Source: SLRI01 sp964576715
GTDB lineage: Bacteria > Pseudomonadota > Alphaproteobacteria > Geminicoccales > Geminicoccaceae
Assembly: GCA_964576715.1 (NCBI GenBank)
Contig: CAZNWE010000041.1
Span: 1 to 37,587, forward strand
DNA length: 37,587 nucleotides
Direction of reading: 5' to 3'
Shown here in pieces: positions 13,958-22,330 of the stretch. Under the pieces are notes generated by a model. The model had not been told where the DNA came from, did not search any database, and saw only the letters and a list, made by a program, of their open reading frames with translations. Positions within the stretch are counted from its first letter, which is position 1, and every line of letters starts with the position of its first letter. The position numbers and the translations under genes were made by a program.

Positions 13958-16654
13958 ATGGCATCAACCGAGCCGGTCATCGCCGCCGCCGATGCGAAAC
14001 CCACCCAGGTGGCGCCGACGCGTCCCCAGACCGAGCGCATCAGCCCGATGCTCGCCCAGTACCAGGCGACCAAGGCGGCGCACCTGGGCTCGCTCCTGTT
14101 TTTCCGCATGGGCGATTTCTACGAGCTGTTTTTCGAGGACGCCGAGGCGGCGGCGCCGGTGCTCGACATCGCGCTGACCAAGCGCGGGCAGCACGCCGGC
14201 CGGGACATCCCGATGTGCGGCGTGCCGGTGCACTCGGCCGAGGGCTACCTCGAGCGGCTGATCAAAGCGGGCTTCAAGGTCGCGATCTGCGAGCAGGTCG
14301 AGGACCCGGTAGAAGCCAAGAAGCGGGGGTCGAAGAGCGTCGTCCGGCGCGAGGTGGTGCGCATCGTGACGCCGGGCACGCTGACCGAGGAGAGTCTGCT
14401 CGATGCCAAGCGCAACAATTATCTGGCCGCCATCGCCCGGGCCGCAGGCGGGTTGGCCGCGGCCTGGGTCGACATCACCACGGGCACCTTCTGCACCGAG
14501 GCGACGGCAGCCGCTGACCTCGGCCCGCTCCTCGCAAGGCTCGAGCCGGGCGAGATCCTCGTCTCGCGGCCGCTCGCCGAGGCTGCCGAGCTCGGCCCGG
14601 CGCTTGCCGCCTGGCGCGGCCGGCTGACCCTGCTCGAGCCGCAGGCCTTCGACAGCATCGCCGCCTCGGGCCGGCTCGAGCGGCAGTTCGGGGTGAAGAC
14701 ACTGGACGCCTTCGGCCGCTTCGAGCGGGCGGAGATCGGCGCCGCCGGTGCCGTACTCGACTACCTCGCCCAAACGCAAAAGGGCCTGTTGCCGCGCCTC
14801 GATCGACCGCAGCGAGTGGCACCGGAGGCGTGCCTGAGAATCGATCCCGCGACCAGACGCAACCTCGAGTTGCTTTCCAGCCTCGACGGCCGGCGCCAGG
14901 GCTCGCTGCTCGCGACCATCGACCGGACTTTGACCGGGGCCGGCGCCCGGCTGCTGGCTGAGCGCCTGGCGTCGCCGCTGGCCAGCCTCGAACCGATCCA
15001 GGCGCGGCTCGCCGAGGTTTCGGGCTTCGTCGCCGACACCGCCGCGCGCGACGGCTGCCGCGCGCGGCTGAAGGGCGTGCCGGACATCGCCCGCGCGCTC
15101 TCGCGGCTGGTCCTCGGCCGCGGCGGCCCGCGGGAGCTGCGCGCCCTGGCCACGGGGCTCGCCGCTGCCCGGGTGCTCGAGACCGGCCTCGCCCGCCGCG
15201 AGCCGGCGTTGGCCGGCCTCGCTGCCCGGATCGCCGACACGAGCGCCCTCATCGAGCGGCTGGATGGCCTGCTCGAGGCCGCACCACCGCAGCTCGCTCG
15301 GGACGGTGGCTTCATCAAGGCGGGTGCGGTGCCCGAGCTCGACGAGCTCCGCGCACTCCGCGATCGGGGTCGCCGGCACATTGCCGCCCTCGAGGCGCGC
15401 TACCGCGAAGAGACCGGCATCCCCTCCCTGAAGATCCGCCACAACAACATGCTCGGCTTCTTCATCGAGGTGACCGCGACCCACAGGAAGAAAGTGCCGG
15501 AAGGCTTCCAGCAGCGCCAGGGCATGGTCAATGCGAGCCGCTTCTCGACCGCCGAGCTGGCCGACCTCGAGGCGAAGATCAGCACTGCCGCCGAGCAGGC
15601 CCTGGCGCTTGAAGTCGAACTCTTCGAGCAGCTGCGCGGCGCCGTGCTCGAGGCCGGCGAGCCGGTCGCCGCCACGGCCAGAGCGCTTGCCGAGATCGAC
15701 GTGGCCGCCGCCCTTGCCGAGTTGGCGGTCGAGGCGGACTGGGTAGCCCCGGTCCTGACCGAGGGGCTCGAGTTTCGGCTCGAGGGCGGTCGGCACCCGG
15801 TGGTCGAAGCCGCGCTCGCGGCCGAGCGCCAGCGCTTCGTCGCCAATGACTGCCGGCTCGAGGCGGGCGAGCGGCTATGGCTGCTGACCGGCCCCAACAT
15901 GGCGGGCAAGAGCACGTTTCTGCGGCAGAACGCGCTGATCGTGGTGCTCGCTCAAATGGGCAGCTACGTGCCGGCCCGGGCAGCGACGCTGGGGCTCGTG
16001 GACAAACTCTTCAGCCGGGTTGGTGCCGCCGATGATCTGGCGCGCGGACACTCGACTTTCATGGTTGAGATGGTCGAGACCGCTACGATCCTCAACCAGG
16101 CCGGCGAGCGGAGCTTCGTCATCCTCGACGAGATCGGCCGCGGCACCGCTACGTATGACGGGCTGTCGCTCGCCTGGGCCGTGGTCGAGCACCTGCACGA
16201 GACCAATCATTGCCGCGGCCTGTTCGCCACCCACTATCACGAACTCACCGCACTGGCTGCCAGGCTCGACGCCCTGGGCGCCTACACGGTCCGGGTCAAG
16301 GAGTGGCAGGGCGACGTCGTTTTCCTGCACGAGGTGATCGCCGGCACTGCCGACCGCTCTTATGGACTGCATGTGGCGCGCCTGGCCGGGCTGCCGATCG
16401 CGGTGCTCGAGCGGGCTCAGGCGGTGCTCGAGAAGCTCGAGGCTGGCGAGACCCGGGCAGCACCAGCCGAGATCGCCGACGACCTGCCGCTGTTTCGCGC
16501 CGCGGCCCGGCCACAGAGTGCAAAGGCGCCGAGCATCCCGGCGCATCTTGCGACCCTTGCCGAACGGCTCGCCCTGGTGCATCCAGATGACCTTTCGCCC
16601 CGCACGGCACTGGAGACACTCTATGAGCTCAAGCGGATCGCCGATGCCGAGTGA
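13958..16654 (+). CDS. mutS: DNA mismatch repair protein MutS
   Basis: Recognises base mismatches and small loops and starts repair with MutL. The product has 898 aa, full length. About 30 variable residues precede the mismatch-binding domain. The mismatch-wedge motif F-Y-E is F54-E56 in RMGDFYELFF, followed by YLERLIKAGFKVAICEQVEDP. The connector, lever and clamp domains fill about 130-600, including RHNNMLGFFIEVTATHRKKVP. The ATPase has Walker A GPNMAGKST (645-653), the VPA region, ILDEIGRGTATYDGLSLAWAVVEHL (Walker B) and FATHYHELTALA (switch His). The C-terminus keeps YGLHVARLAGLP. The downstream EF-hand gene overlaps its last codons. Confidence 0.97.
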   Translation: MASTEPVIAAADAKPTQVAPTRPQTERISPMLAQYQATKAAHLGSLLFFRMGDFYELFFEDAEAAAPVLDIALTKRGQHAGRDIPMCGVPVHSAEGYLERLIKAGFKVAICEQVEDPVEAKKRGSKSVVRREVVRIVTPGTLTEESLLDAKRNNYLAAIARAAGGLAAAWVDITTGTFCTEATAAADLGPLLARLEPGEILVSRPLAEAAELGPALAAWRGRLTLLEPQAFDSIAASGRLERQFGVKTLDAFGRFERAEIGAAGAVLDYLAQTQKGLLPRLDRPQRVAPEACLRIDPATRRNLELLSSLDGRRQGSLLATIDRTLTGAGARLLAERLASPLASLEPIQARLAEVSGFVADTAARDGCRARLKGVPDIARALSRLVLGRGGPRELRALATGLAAARVLETGLARREPALAGLAARIADTSALIERLDGLLEAAPPQLARDGGFIKAGAVPELDELRALRDRGRRHIAALEARYREETGIPSLKIRHNNMLGFFIEVTATHRKKVPEGFQQRQGMVNASRFSTAELADLEAKISTAAEQALALEVELFEQLRGAVLEAGEPVAATARALAEIDVAAALAELAVEADWVAPVLTEGLEFRLEGGRHPVVEAALAAERQRFVANDCRLEAGERLWLLTGPNMAGKSTFLRQNALIVVLAQMGSYVPARAATLGLVDKLFSRVGAADDLARGHSTFMVEMVETATILNQAGERSFVILDEIGRGTATYDGLSLAWAVVEHLHETNHCRGLFATHYHELTALAARLDALGAYTVRVKEWQGDVVFLHEVIAGTADRSYGLHVARLAGLPIAVLERAQAVLEKLEAGETRAAPAEIADDLPLFRAAARPQSAKAPSIPAHLATLAERLALVHPDDLSPRTALETLYELKRIADAE

Positions 16655-17207
16655 TTTCGGTGCTGCCGGCTCGATCCGGTCGCTGGGGCGCGTTCGTCCA
16701 ATGTCGGCCCAACTCGGCGGCCTGGCGCTTGCCTGCCTGCTCGGTTGGCCACTACCAGCGGTGTCGGGCGGCGACACGTTCGATCGGGCGATCCGCGAGG
16801 TCGGCGCATTCTGCGTGCGGGGGCCGGCCACGGGCTGTGCCGAACGGAGCTTCGCGCTCGCCGATGCCGATCGGGACGGTCTGGTGGATGCGCCCGAGAT
16901 CCAGGCGCTCAAGGATCGGCTGCAGGTTTGGAGCACGGCCAACAGCGCAACCCTGCAAGCGGCCGACCTTCGTGCCCTTCAGCTTGGCTTTGTCCTCGCC
17001 GACACGATCGGGATCGAACAGGGCATGCTGCTGTATGACGATGACGGCGATGCTGCCTTGAGCTTGGCCGAGGCCACCGCCGACTTCAACCTCGACGGCC
17101 GGCCGCTCGCCGAACTCGTGCAGCAACGCGAGCTGGTCGACTGGCCATCACTCCGCCGGCGGTTCGGCGCCACGGCGATGTTGTTCGATTACCTCGACCT
17201 TCGCTGA
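16644..17207 (+). CDS. Secreted EF-hand calcium-binding protein
   Basis: A 187-aa protein with an N-terminal hydrophobic segment (GGLALACLLGWPLPAVSGG) fitting a signal peptide or anchor, so probably periplasmic. There are two canonical 12-residue EF loops: DADRDGLVDAPE (74-85) and DDDGDAALSLAE (122-133). A third, partial loop DFNLDGRPLAEL starts at 137. Cysteines in AFCVRGPATGCAE could form a disulfide. ATG 16644 overlaps the mutS end; ATG 16701 (MSAQLGG) is a good alternative that gives a neater signal peptide. The frame is open further upstream inside mutS, which is only a shadow. Its role is unknown, and co-transcription with mutS is probably incidental. Confidence 0.75.
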   Translation: MPSDFGAAGSIRSLGRVRPMSAQLGGLALACLLGWPLPAVSGGDTFDRAIREVGAFCVRGPATGCAERSFALADADRDGLVDAPEIQALKDRLQVWSTANSATLQAADLRALQLGFVLADTIGIEQGMLLYDDDGDAALSLAEATADFNLDGRPLAELVQQRELVDWPSLRRRFGATAMLFDYLDLR

Positions 17208-17247
17208 TCGCCCACTGCCGAGGTGACGGCGGGAAAGCTGCCGACCA

Positions 17248-17331
17248 CGCCTGATCGACGACGCCGGCGCGACCAGGCCATCGCTCGACCGGCGGCAATG
17301 GCTGCTAGCGCCCGGCCTCGTCGATCAGGCG
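17248..17331. terminator. Long inverted repeat at the convergent gene junction
   Basis: CGCCTGATCGACGA (17248-17261) is a perfect 14-bp inverted repeat of TCGTCGATCAGGCG (17318-17331), with 56 bases between. A nested perfect pair CGCCGG (17262-17267)/CCGGCG (17289-17294) lies inside. The right arm covers the last codons and stop of the maoC-type gene. There is no T-run. It probably acts as a bidirectional stop or a 3'-end stabilising structure for the convergent genes. Confidence 0.5.
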
Positions 17332-17765
17332 GCGGCCTGGTTCTCGCGAGCGGGGATCATGAGCTTCGCCTCGCCGACCAGCACGTCCTTGCCGCTCACC
17401 TGGCAAACCGTATCCATGACGATGCGCCGCTTGTCCCGGTCGATCTCGCGGACAGTGACCAGCGCCCGAACGGTCTCGCCGGCGCGCACCGGTGCCAAGA
17501 AGCGCATCGTCTGCGAGAGGTAGATGCAGCCGGCGCCCGGCAGCTTGGTGCCGAGCGCGGTCGAGATCAGGCTGGCGGTCAGCATGCCGTGGGCGATGCG
17601 GCCCTTGAACGCCGTCTCGCCGGCGAACTCCTCGTTCAGATGCACCGGATTGGTATCACCCGAGACCCCGGCGAACATCAAGATGTCGGCGTCGGTAATC
17701 GTTTTGGCAAAGGAAGCCCTCATCCCGACCTCGAGGTCTTCGAGCGCATAACCATAATCGGACAT
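17325..17765 (-). CDS. MaoC-like (R)-specific enoyl-CoA hydratase
   Basis: A 146-aa single hot-dog protein of the MaoC/PhaJ type, which hydrates trans-2-enoyl-CoA to (R)-3-hydroxyacyl-CoA and often feeds polyhydroxyalkanoate synthesis. The hydratase-2 motif is clear: FAGVSGDTNPVHLNEEFA with D37 and H42 as the catalytic pair, followed by GRIAHGMLTASLIS. AAGGAG lies a few bases before the ATG at 17765. No pha genes are in the window, so the substrate range is open. The last codons form one arm of a long inverted repeat. It is divergent from the nitroreductase gene. Confidence 0.9.
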   Translation of the reverse strand: MSDYGYALEDLEVGMRASFAKTITDADILMFAGVSGDTNPVHLNEEFAGETAFKGRIAHGMLTASLISTALGTKLPGAGCIYLSQTMRFLAPVRAGETVRALVTVREIDRDKRRIVMDTVCQVSGKDVLVGEAKLMIPARENQAAA

Positions 17766-18027
17766 CGAGCAGCTCCTTTTTGATCGGTTCAGATCGGCGC
17801 AGTTGACTTGGTGGCCCCGGAGCCCCTCGCTGCCCCTTGCGGCCCGGCCGGCTGATGGCCGCCGTGCAGCGCAGCATGCCTTTGCGGCAGCACAGCATCA
17901 AGTGGCAATCCGTTCAGGGACCTCCCGGCACCCGAACAATGGACGCCTGGCAACTGATCCAGGTTAAGAAAGCGTTGACCACGAAGGGACAGATTTGCAC
18001 ATCAGCAGTGTCCGATAAGGAGATATG

Positions 18028-18594
18028 ATGCAGGCGATCGAGGCGATCTTGAGCCGCGTGACAGTGCCGCCGGTCAAGCTGGGCGAGCCGGGTCCAGACG
18101 ATGCGGCGCTCAGTCGCATGCTCGAGGCGGCGGCCGCCGCCCCGGATCACGGCAAATTGCAGCCCTGGCGCTTCTTAGTCGTTCGCGGCGACGGCCGGGC
18201 CGCGCTCGGCGCGCTCTTCGCAGCCGGGCTCGCCGCCGGGCGGGCGATGAGCAGCGCCGCCGAGCTCGAGAAGCAGCGCACCGCGCCGCTGCGGGCACCA
18301 CTGATCATCGTGGCGATCGCCAGGCTGACCCCGGACCACCCGACGATCCCGGTCTGGGAGCAGGAAGCATCGGCCGCCTGCGCTGTTCAGAATATCCTCC
18401 TTGCCGCCCACGCGCTGGGCTTCGCCGGCAAATGGGCGACCGGCGGCAATGCCGCGTCGCCGGTGGTCGCGAATGGGCTCGGGCTCGGCGCCAACGAGCG
18501 CATCGTCGGCCTGCTTTATCTGGGCACCGCGCGCGAGCCGACAGCGGTCCCGCCGCGACCGGCAGCGGCGGCGATCGCCCGCCCTTGGCCGTGA
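18028..18594 (+). CDS. Nitroreductase-family flavoprotein (YdjA-like)
   Basis: A small FMN-dependent oxidoreductase of the nitroreductase superfamily, 188 aa. The N-terminal FMN-phosphate region is LEAAAAAPDHGKLQPWRFLVV, and the later core WEQEASAACAVQNILLAAHALGFAGKWATGG resembles the minimal YdjA branch. The physiological substrate is not predictable. AAGGAG (18017-18022) is 5 bases before ATG 18028; ATG 18025 is possible but too close. The stop overlaps the GTG of the next gene (GTGA, 18591-18594), so the two are coupled. The 259 bases upstream, shared with the divergent MaoC gene, hold TTGACC (17975-17980) without a good -10. Confidence 0.85.
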   Translation: MQAIEAILSRVTVPPVKLGEPGPDDAALSRMLEAAAAAPDHGKLQPWRFLVVRGDGRAALGALFAAGLAAGRAMSSAAELEKQRTAPLRAPLIIVAIARLTPDHPTIPVWEQEASAACAVQNILLAAHALGFAGKWATGGNAASPVVANGLGLGANERIVGLLYLGTAREPTAVPPRPAAAAIARPWP

Positions 18595-18863
18595 GCGGCC
18601 GTCTCGCCGTACTGCTGCTGGCGCTGCTCACGCCGCTCGCCGCCTGCCAGACCGGGCCGACGCTCGAGGAGCTTCGCGCCACCGATCTTGCCGCCTGCGA
18701 AGCCGCCGGGTTCGACGAAGGCAGCGAGGCGAACGGTCTCTGCCTCCTCCTGCAGAGCACCAACCGCCGGCTCGAGGCGCTCGAGCGGCGGATCGCCTTC
18801 ATCGAGCTCGACGTTCGCAGCGCCACCTTCCCGGTCGGCCGCTGCGTCGATCGGCGCTGCTGA
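18591..18863 (+). CDS. Small lipoprotein coupled to the nitroreductase
   Basis: A 90-aa protein starting at GTG 18591 inside the preceding stop codon. It has a short basic start (SGR), a hydrophobic stretch LAVLLLALLTPL and a lipobox LAAC with the acylated Cys at about residue 19. The mature part contains a predicted helix (STNRRLEALERRIAFIELDV) that could form a coiled coil, and cysteine pairs near both ends (AACEAAG, NGLCLLL, GRCVDRRC). I do not recognise a family. The GTGA overlap suggests a fixed ratio with the nitroreductase, although one product is cytoplasmic and the other presumably membrane-attached. Confidence 0.65.
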   Translation: MSGRLAVLLLALLTPLAACQTGPTLEELRATDLAACEAAGFDEGSEANGLCLLLQSTNRRLEALERRIAFIELDVRSATFPVGRCVDRRC

Positions 18864-18871
18864 ACAGCCGC

Positions 18872-19627
18872 TCAGAGCACGGCCAGGAGGCGGCGGACGA
18901 TGGCCGCCGAACCGGCCGCGACCTCGGCGACGAAGCGGCCGAAATCGACGTGCGATTCGGCACCGGCGAGATCGGAGAGTGCCCGGATCACCAGATGCGG
19001 GATGCCGAAGGCTTGGGCGACCTGGCCCACGGCACCGCCCTCCATCTCGATCGCCTGACCGCCAAGTTCCTTGAACAACCGCTCGCGCGTTTCCGCACAG
19101 TTGAGAAACTGGTCGCCCGTCAGGATCGTGCCCATGCCGATCACCGGGGTGCGCGCCTGCCCGCCGGCGGCGGCCGCCGAGAGCGGCGGCAGCGTGAAGC
19201 CGTCGAGCTGCCGTTCGATGCGGGCAAGGAGCTCGGCCGGCGGCCGGTAACCGAGCTGATCGGTTGGGTTGAAGAACGGTACGTGGCCGGCCTGGTAGGT
19301 GTGAATGCGCCCGGCCTGCAGCACGCCCGCATCGTGCTGCAGCGTATGCGCCCCGATCACCACGTCGCCCACGTGAAGAGCCGGGTCGAGGCCACCCGCG
19401 ACACCGGAGAAGACGAGGCAGCGGCAGGCGAAGCGGTCGGCGAGCAGGGTCGCGGTCAGCGCCGCGTTGACCTTGCCGACCCCACCACCGGCGAGCACCA
19501 CGTCGTGACCGTCTAGCGGCCCGCGCTGAAACCCAAGGCCGCCATGCGTCTCGGTCGCAACCCGGTCCATCGCATCCGCGAGATGACCGAGCTCTTGCGG
19601 AATGGCACAGATGATGCCGATCGTCAT
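18872..19627 (-). CDS. mtnN: 5'-methylthioadenosine/S-adenosylhomocysteine nucleosidase
   Basis: Cleaves the glycosidic bond of methylthioadenosine and S-adenosylhomocysteine to release adenine, which recycles methylation and polyamine by-products. The product has 251 aa, starting MTIGIICAIPQEL with GGGGG upstream. Catalytic residues known from the E. coli enzyme map to E12, E196 in AIEMEGGAV and D219 in RALSDLAG. The purine-binding block is LVFSGVAGGLDPALHVGDVV. The frame continues far upstream across the divergent VOC gene, but that part is antisense shadow. It converges on the small lipoprotein gene, with only 8 bases between them. Confidence 0.92.
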   Translation of the reverse strand: MTIGIICAIPQELGHLADAMDRVATETHGGLGFQRGPLDGHDVVLAGGGVGKVNAALTATLLADRFACRCLVFSGVAGGLDPALHVGDVVIGAHTLQHDAGVLQAGRIHTYQAGHVPFFNPTDQLGYRPPAELLARIERQLDGFTLPPLSAAAAGGQARTPVIGMGTILTGDQFLNCAETRERLFKELGGQAIEMEGGAVGQVAQAFGIPHLVIRALSDLAGAESHVDFGRFVAEVAAGSAAIVRRLLAVL

Positions 19628-19702
19628 GGTGCTGCCCCCGTTCTGGCTGTCGGCGCGACCTTCGTCTGCTATCCCTGTTGCGGTAATCGAAGGGAAGCAC
19701 CC

Positions 19703-20557
19703 GTGCAACGCGCCATTGGCAGCCTCGACCACTTGATCATCGGGGTCCAGGATCTGGCGGCCGCCCGTGAGCAATGGGCCAGGCTCGGCTTCAACTCGAC
19801 CCCGCGCGGCCGGCATGTCGGCTGGGCCACCGCCAACTACTGCATCATGTTCGAGCGCGACTACCTCGAGCTTTTGGGCATTGTCGACCCGGCGGCGTTC
19901 AGCAACGGCCTCGACCGCCTCCTGGCGGCAATCGGCGAGGGGCTGCTGGGCATCGCCCTTGCCAGTCACGACGCCACCGCCACAGCGACCGCCTGGCGGA
20001 CCGCCGGGCTCGGCTCGGCCAGGGTCGGCGAGCTCAGGCGGCTCCTCGAGAGCGAGACACCGCCGCTCGAGCTTCGCTTCGCCAATGTTATGCTCGATCC
20101 GGCCGAGCGCTCCCGCCTCAACCTCTTCGCCTGCCAGCATTTGACCCCAGAGCCGATGCGCCAGCCGGCCTGGCTGCGGCACCCGAACACTGCTGTCGGG
20201 ATCGCCGGGCTCACCGTCCTCGCCGAGGACCTGGCGCCGCTTACCACCTTCGTCGAGCGGGTCTTCGGCAGTGCTGCCCTCACCCGCACCGATCGGCTGC
20301 AGGCGGTGCAGACCGGCAGCTGCCCAATCGTGCTGGCAACACCGGCGGACGCGGCCCTCCTGCATCCGGGCTTCGAGCTGCCGACCGCAGCCGCTGAGCC
20401 GCAGCTCGCGGTGCTCGAGATCAGGGTAGCCGATCCTGCCGTTACGGCCCGGTTTCTCGCCAGCCAGGGCGTGGCGTTCGAGCGGGACAGCGATGGGGCG
20501 GTGCTGGTCGCCCCAGGCGATGCCACTGGCGTCCATCTGGCGTTCGTGCCGGCTTGA
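19703..20557 (+). CDS. VOC/glyoxalase-like domain protein
   Basis: A 284-aa protein starting at GTG with AGGGA 7 bases upstream. The N-terminal IGSLDHLIIGVQDLAAAREQWARLGFNSTPRGRHVGWATANYCIMFERDYLELLGI is typical of the vicinal-oxygen-chelate fold of the glyoxalase_3-like group. A second module starts near 158 (VGIAGLTVLAEDLAPLTTFVERVFG). H10 and E52 are candidate metal ligands. Members include uncharacterised dioxygenase- or isomerase-like proteins, and the substrate cannot be read from the sequence. It is divergent from mtnN (75 bases) and convergent with the FolM/PTR1-like gene, ending 2 bases before its stop. Confidence 0.75.
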   Translation: MQRAIGSLDHLIIGVQDLAAAREQWARLGFNSTPRGRHVGWATANYCIMFERDYLELLGIVDPAAFSNGLDRLLAAIGEGLLGIALASHDATATATAWRTAGLGSARVGELRRLLESETPPLELRFANVMLDPAERSRLNLFACQHLTPEPMRQPAWLRHPNTAVGIAGLTVLAEDLAPLTTFVERVFGSAALTRTDRLQAVQTGSCPIVLATPADAALLHPGFELPTAAAEPQLAVLEIRVADPAVTARFLASQGVAFERDSDGAVLVAPGDATGVHLAFVPA

Positions 20558-20559
20558 CC

Positions 20560-21318
20560 TCAGCGGCTGCGCGGATAGGCCCAGCCCATGCTCATGCCGC
20601 TGTCCAGGGTCAGCGTCACCCCGGTCATCGACGGTGACCGGACGATCAGCTGCAGGGCTCGCCCGATCTCGCCCTGTTCGGTCACCTGCCCGAGCGGGGT
20701 GGCCGCAACCAGCCGGCGATGCCGTTCATCAGCCATCCCGGGTGCCGGCAGCGACTGACCGAGCGCCAGTGTGACGACGCGGATGCGCGGGGCGAGTTCG
20801 CGGGCGAGGACCCGGCTGGCCATGTCGAGACCCGCCTTGCTGAGCGAATAGCTGAGATAATGGGCAGTCGGGTTGGCAGTGCGCTGATCGCCGAGATTGA
20901 CGATCAGGCCCGAACGGCCCGCCGGCAGTGCCGCCACGTAGGCCTGGGCCAGGAGCAGCGGGGCCTCGAGGTTGACGACGAGCTGTTGCCGCAGGCGGTC
21001 GGGCGTCAGCGTCGCCAGCTGGTCCGGCTCGAACATCGCAGCGTTGTTGACCAGTACACCCGGCGGCGCGCCGAGCGCTTCGGTCGCGGCCGCCACGAGA
21101 CCCGAACGCTGCGCTGCGACGGCGAGATCGGCTTCGACGACCACCGCCCGGCCGCCCGTCCTGGCGATCTCCCGGGCGAGCGCCGCGCCGGCGGCCCCCG
21201 AGTGGCGGCAATGGATCGCCACGGCGAAGCCGAGCTCGACCAGGGCGAGCACCAGCGTCCGCCCGACGCGCAGCGCACCGCCGGTGACCAGTGCGGAGGG
21301 CAGCAGGGTTTCTGGCAT
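20560..21318 (-). CDS. SDR of the pteridine reductase / FolM type
   Basis: A 252-aa Rossmann-fold reductase. The cofactor motif is TGGALRVGR (12-20); the Arg in TGxxxRxG is characteristic of pteridine reductases and FolM and selects NADPH. NNAAMF begins at 91. In place of the usual SDR serine there is Asp144 (VNLGDQRT), followed by Y157 and K161, the D-Y-K arrangement with 13/4 spacing known from PTR1. This argues for dihydromonapterin or pteridine reduction rather than a generic alcohol dehydrogenase. The start at 21318 (MPETLLPS) is preferred; the frame stays open to 21402. It is divergent from the alpha/beta hydrolase gene. Confidence 0.8.
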   Translation of the reverse strand: MPETLLPSALVTGGALRVGRTLVLALVELGFAVAIHCRHSGAAGAALAREIARTGGRAVVVEADLAVAAQRSGLVAAATEALGAPPGVLVNNAAMFEPDQLATLTPDRLRQQLVVNLEAPLLLAQAYVAALPAGRSGLIVNLGDQRTANPTAHYLSYSLSKAGLDMASRVLARELAPRIRVVTLALGQSLPAPGMADERHRRLVAATPLGQVTEQGEIGRALQLIVRSPSMTGVTLTLDSGMSMGWAYPRSR

Positions 21319-21376
21319 CTCGCTTCGCTCGACCCTATCTCTCTTGTTCGTTGGAGCAATCGCGGGGTCGTCCGTC

Positions 21377-21459
21377 CCTTGGTCGCATCGGCCTGGCCGC
21401 ATTGGCCCGGTCGCGGCTCAGGGCGTGACGGTCCGGTCGCGCTCGCCTGGTCGCGGTGG
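21377..21459 (+). repeat. Degenerate short tandem repeats upstream of the hydrolase gene
   Basis: Five imperfect copies of a unit close to CCTGGTCGC(A/G)TTGG occur: CCTTGGTCGCATCGG (from 21377), CCTGGCCGCATTGG (21392), CCCGGTCGCGGCTC (21406), TCCGGTCGCGCTCG and CCTGGTCGCGGTGG (ending 21459). An irregular insert separates copies three and four. They lie in the divergent intergenic region directly before the ribosome site. Confidence 0.45.
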
Positions 21460-21469
21460 AGAGAACTTG

Positions 21470-22330
21470 GTGAATTTGCTCATCGGCGGTGTGGCACTCT
21501 ACGGGCTTTATGTCGGCTGCCTCTACGTCTTTCAGGATCGGCTGGTCTACCGCCGCGACATGGCGACGACAGCGAACTATCCCCTGCCCCAGAGCACCGA
21601 GCGACTGGAACTCGAGACCGACAACGGCGACGTCATTGTCGGCAACCTGGTGCGCGCCCGCCGGCAGCCAAGCCGCGGTCTCGTCATCGGTTTTTCCGGC
21701 AATGCCTGGAATGCCGATGACTGCACCACCTTTATTGCCCATCGCATGCTCGACGTCGACATCGCCGTCTTCCATTACCGCGGCTACGCGCCCTCGACCG
21801 GGACGCCGAGCGAAGCGGCCCTGTTCGCCGATGCGCTGCTGGTCCACGACACATTGGTCAAGGGCATGGCGCCCGAGCGCGTCTATGCCTTCGGCTTCAG
21901 CCTCGGCTCCGGCATCGCCGCCTACCTCGCCGCCAACCGTCCGCTGACCGGCCAGCTCCTGGTAACGCCCTTCGATTCGATCGAGGCGATCGCCAGGAAG
22001 CGCTATCGGGGGGTGCCGGTCCGCTGGCTGATCAAGAACCCGTTTCGCAGTATCGACCACCTCGCAGGCAAGCCGATCCCGACGGCGGTGATCCTCGCCA
22101 GCGACGACCGGATCGTCCCGCGTGAGCGCTCCGAGCGACTGATCGACTCCCTGGTCCGCCCGGTTCTGGTGCAGACCATCCCGGACAGCACCCATGTCAG
22201 CATTTATGATATGGCGGCGATCGACGAGCTGCTGCGCCGCTCGCTCGACGTGCTCGAGCAGGCTGCGGCGACCACCGCCGCGGCGCTACCCGAGGCGATC
22301 GAGGATCAGGTGGCGTTCGCCCGGAGCTGA
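21470..22330 (+). CDS. Membrane-anchored alpha/beta hydrolase
   Basis: A 286-aa serine hydrolase of the BEM46/YfhR-like group. It starts at GTG 21470 with GGAGAG 6 bases upstream. A single N-terminal membrane segment (LLIGGVALYGLYVGCLYVF) is followed by QDRLVYRR, typical of this group, and a catalytic domain. The oxyanion-side block is IGFSGNAWNADD, the nucleophile elbow is GFSLGSG with S144, the acid lies in ILASDDRIVPRERSE and the His is in DSTHVSIYD. The active site is predicted on the periplasmic side if the N-terminus is cytoplasmic. The substrate is unknown. The 3' end is overlapped antisense by the runaway frame of the damaged SDR. Confidence 0.8.
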   Translation: MNLLIGGVALYGLYVGCLYVFQDRLVYRRDMATTANYPLPQSTERLELETDNGDVIVGNLVRARRQPSRGLVIGFSGNAWNADDCTTFIAHRMLDVDIAVFHYRGYAPSTGTPSEAALFADALLVHDTLVKGMAPERVYAFGFSLGSGIAAYLAANRPLTGQLLVTPFDSIEAIARKRYRGVPVRWLIKNPFRSIDHLAGKPIPTAVILASDDRIVPRERSERLIDSLVRPVLVQTIPDSTHVSIYDMAAIDELLRRSLDVLEQAAATTAAALPEAIEDQVAFARS

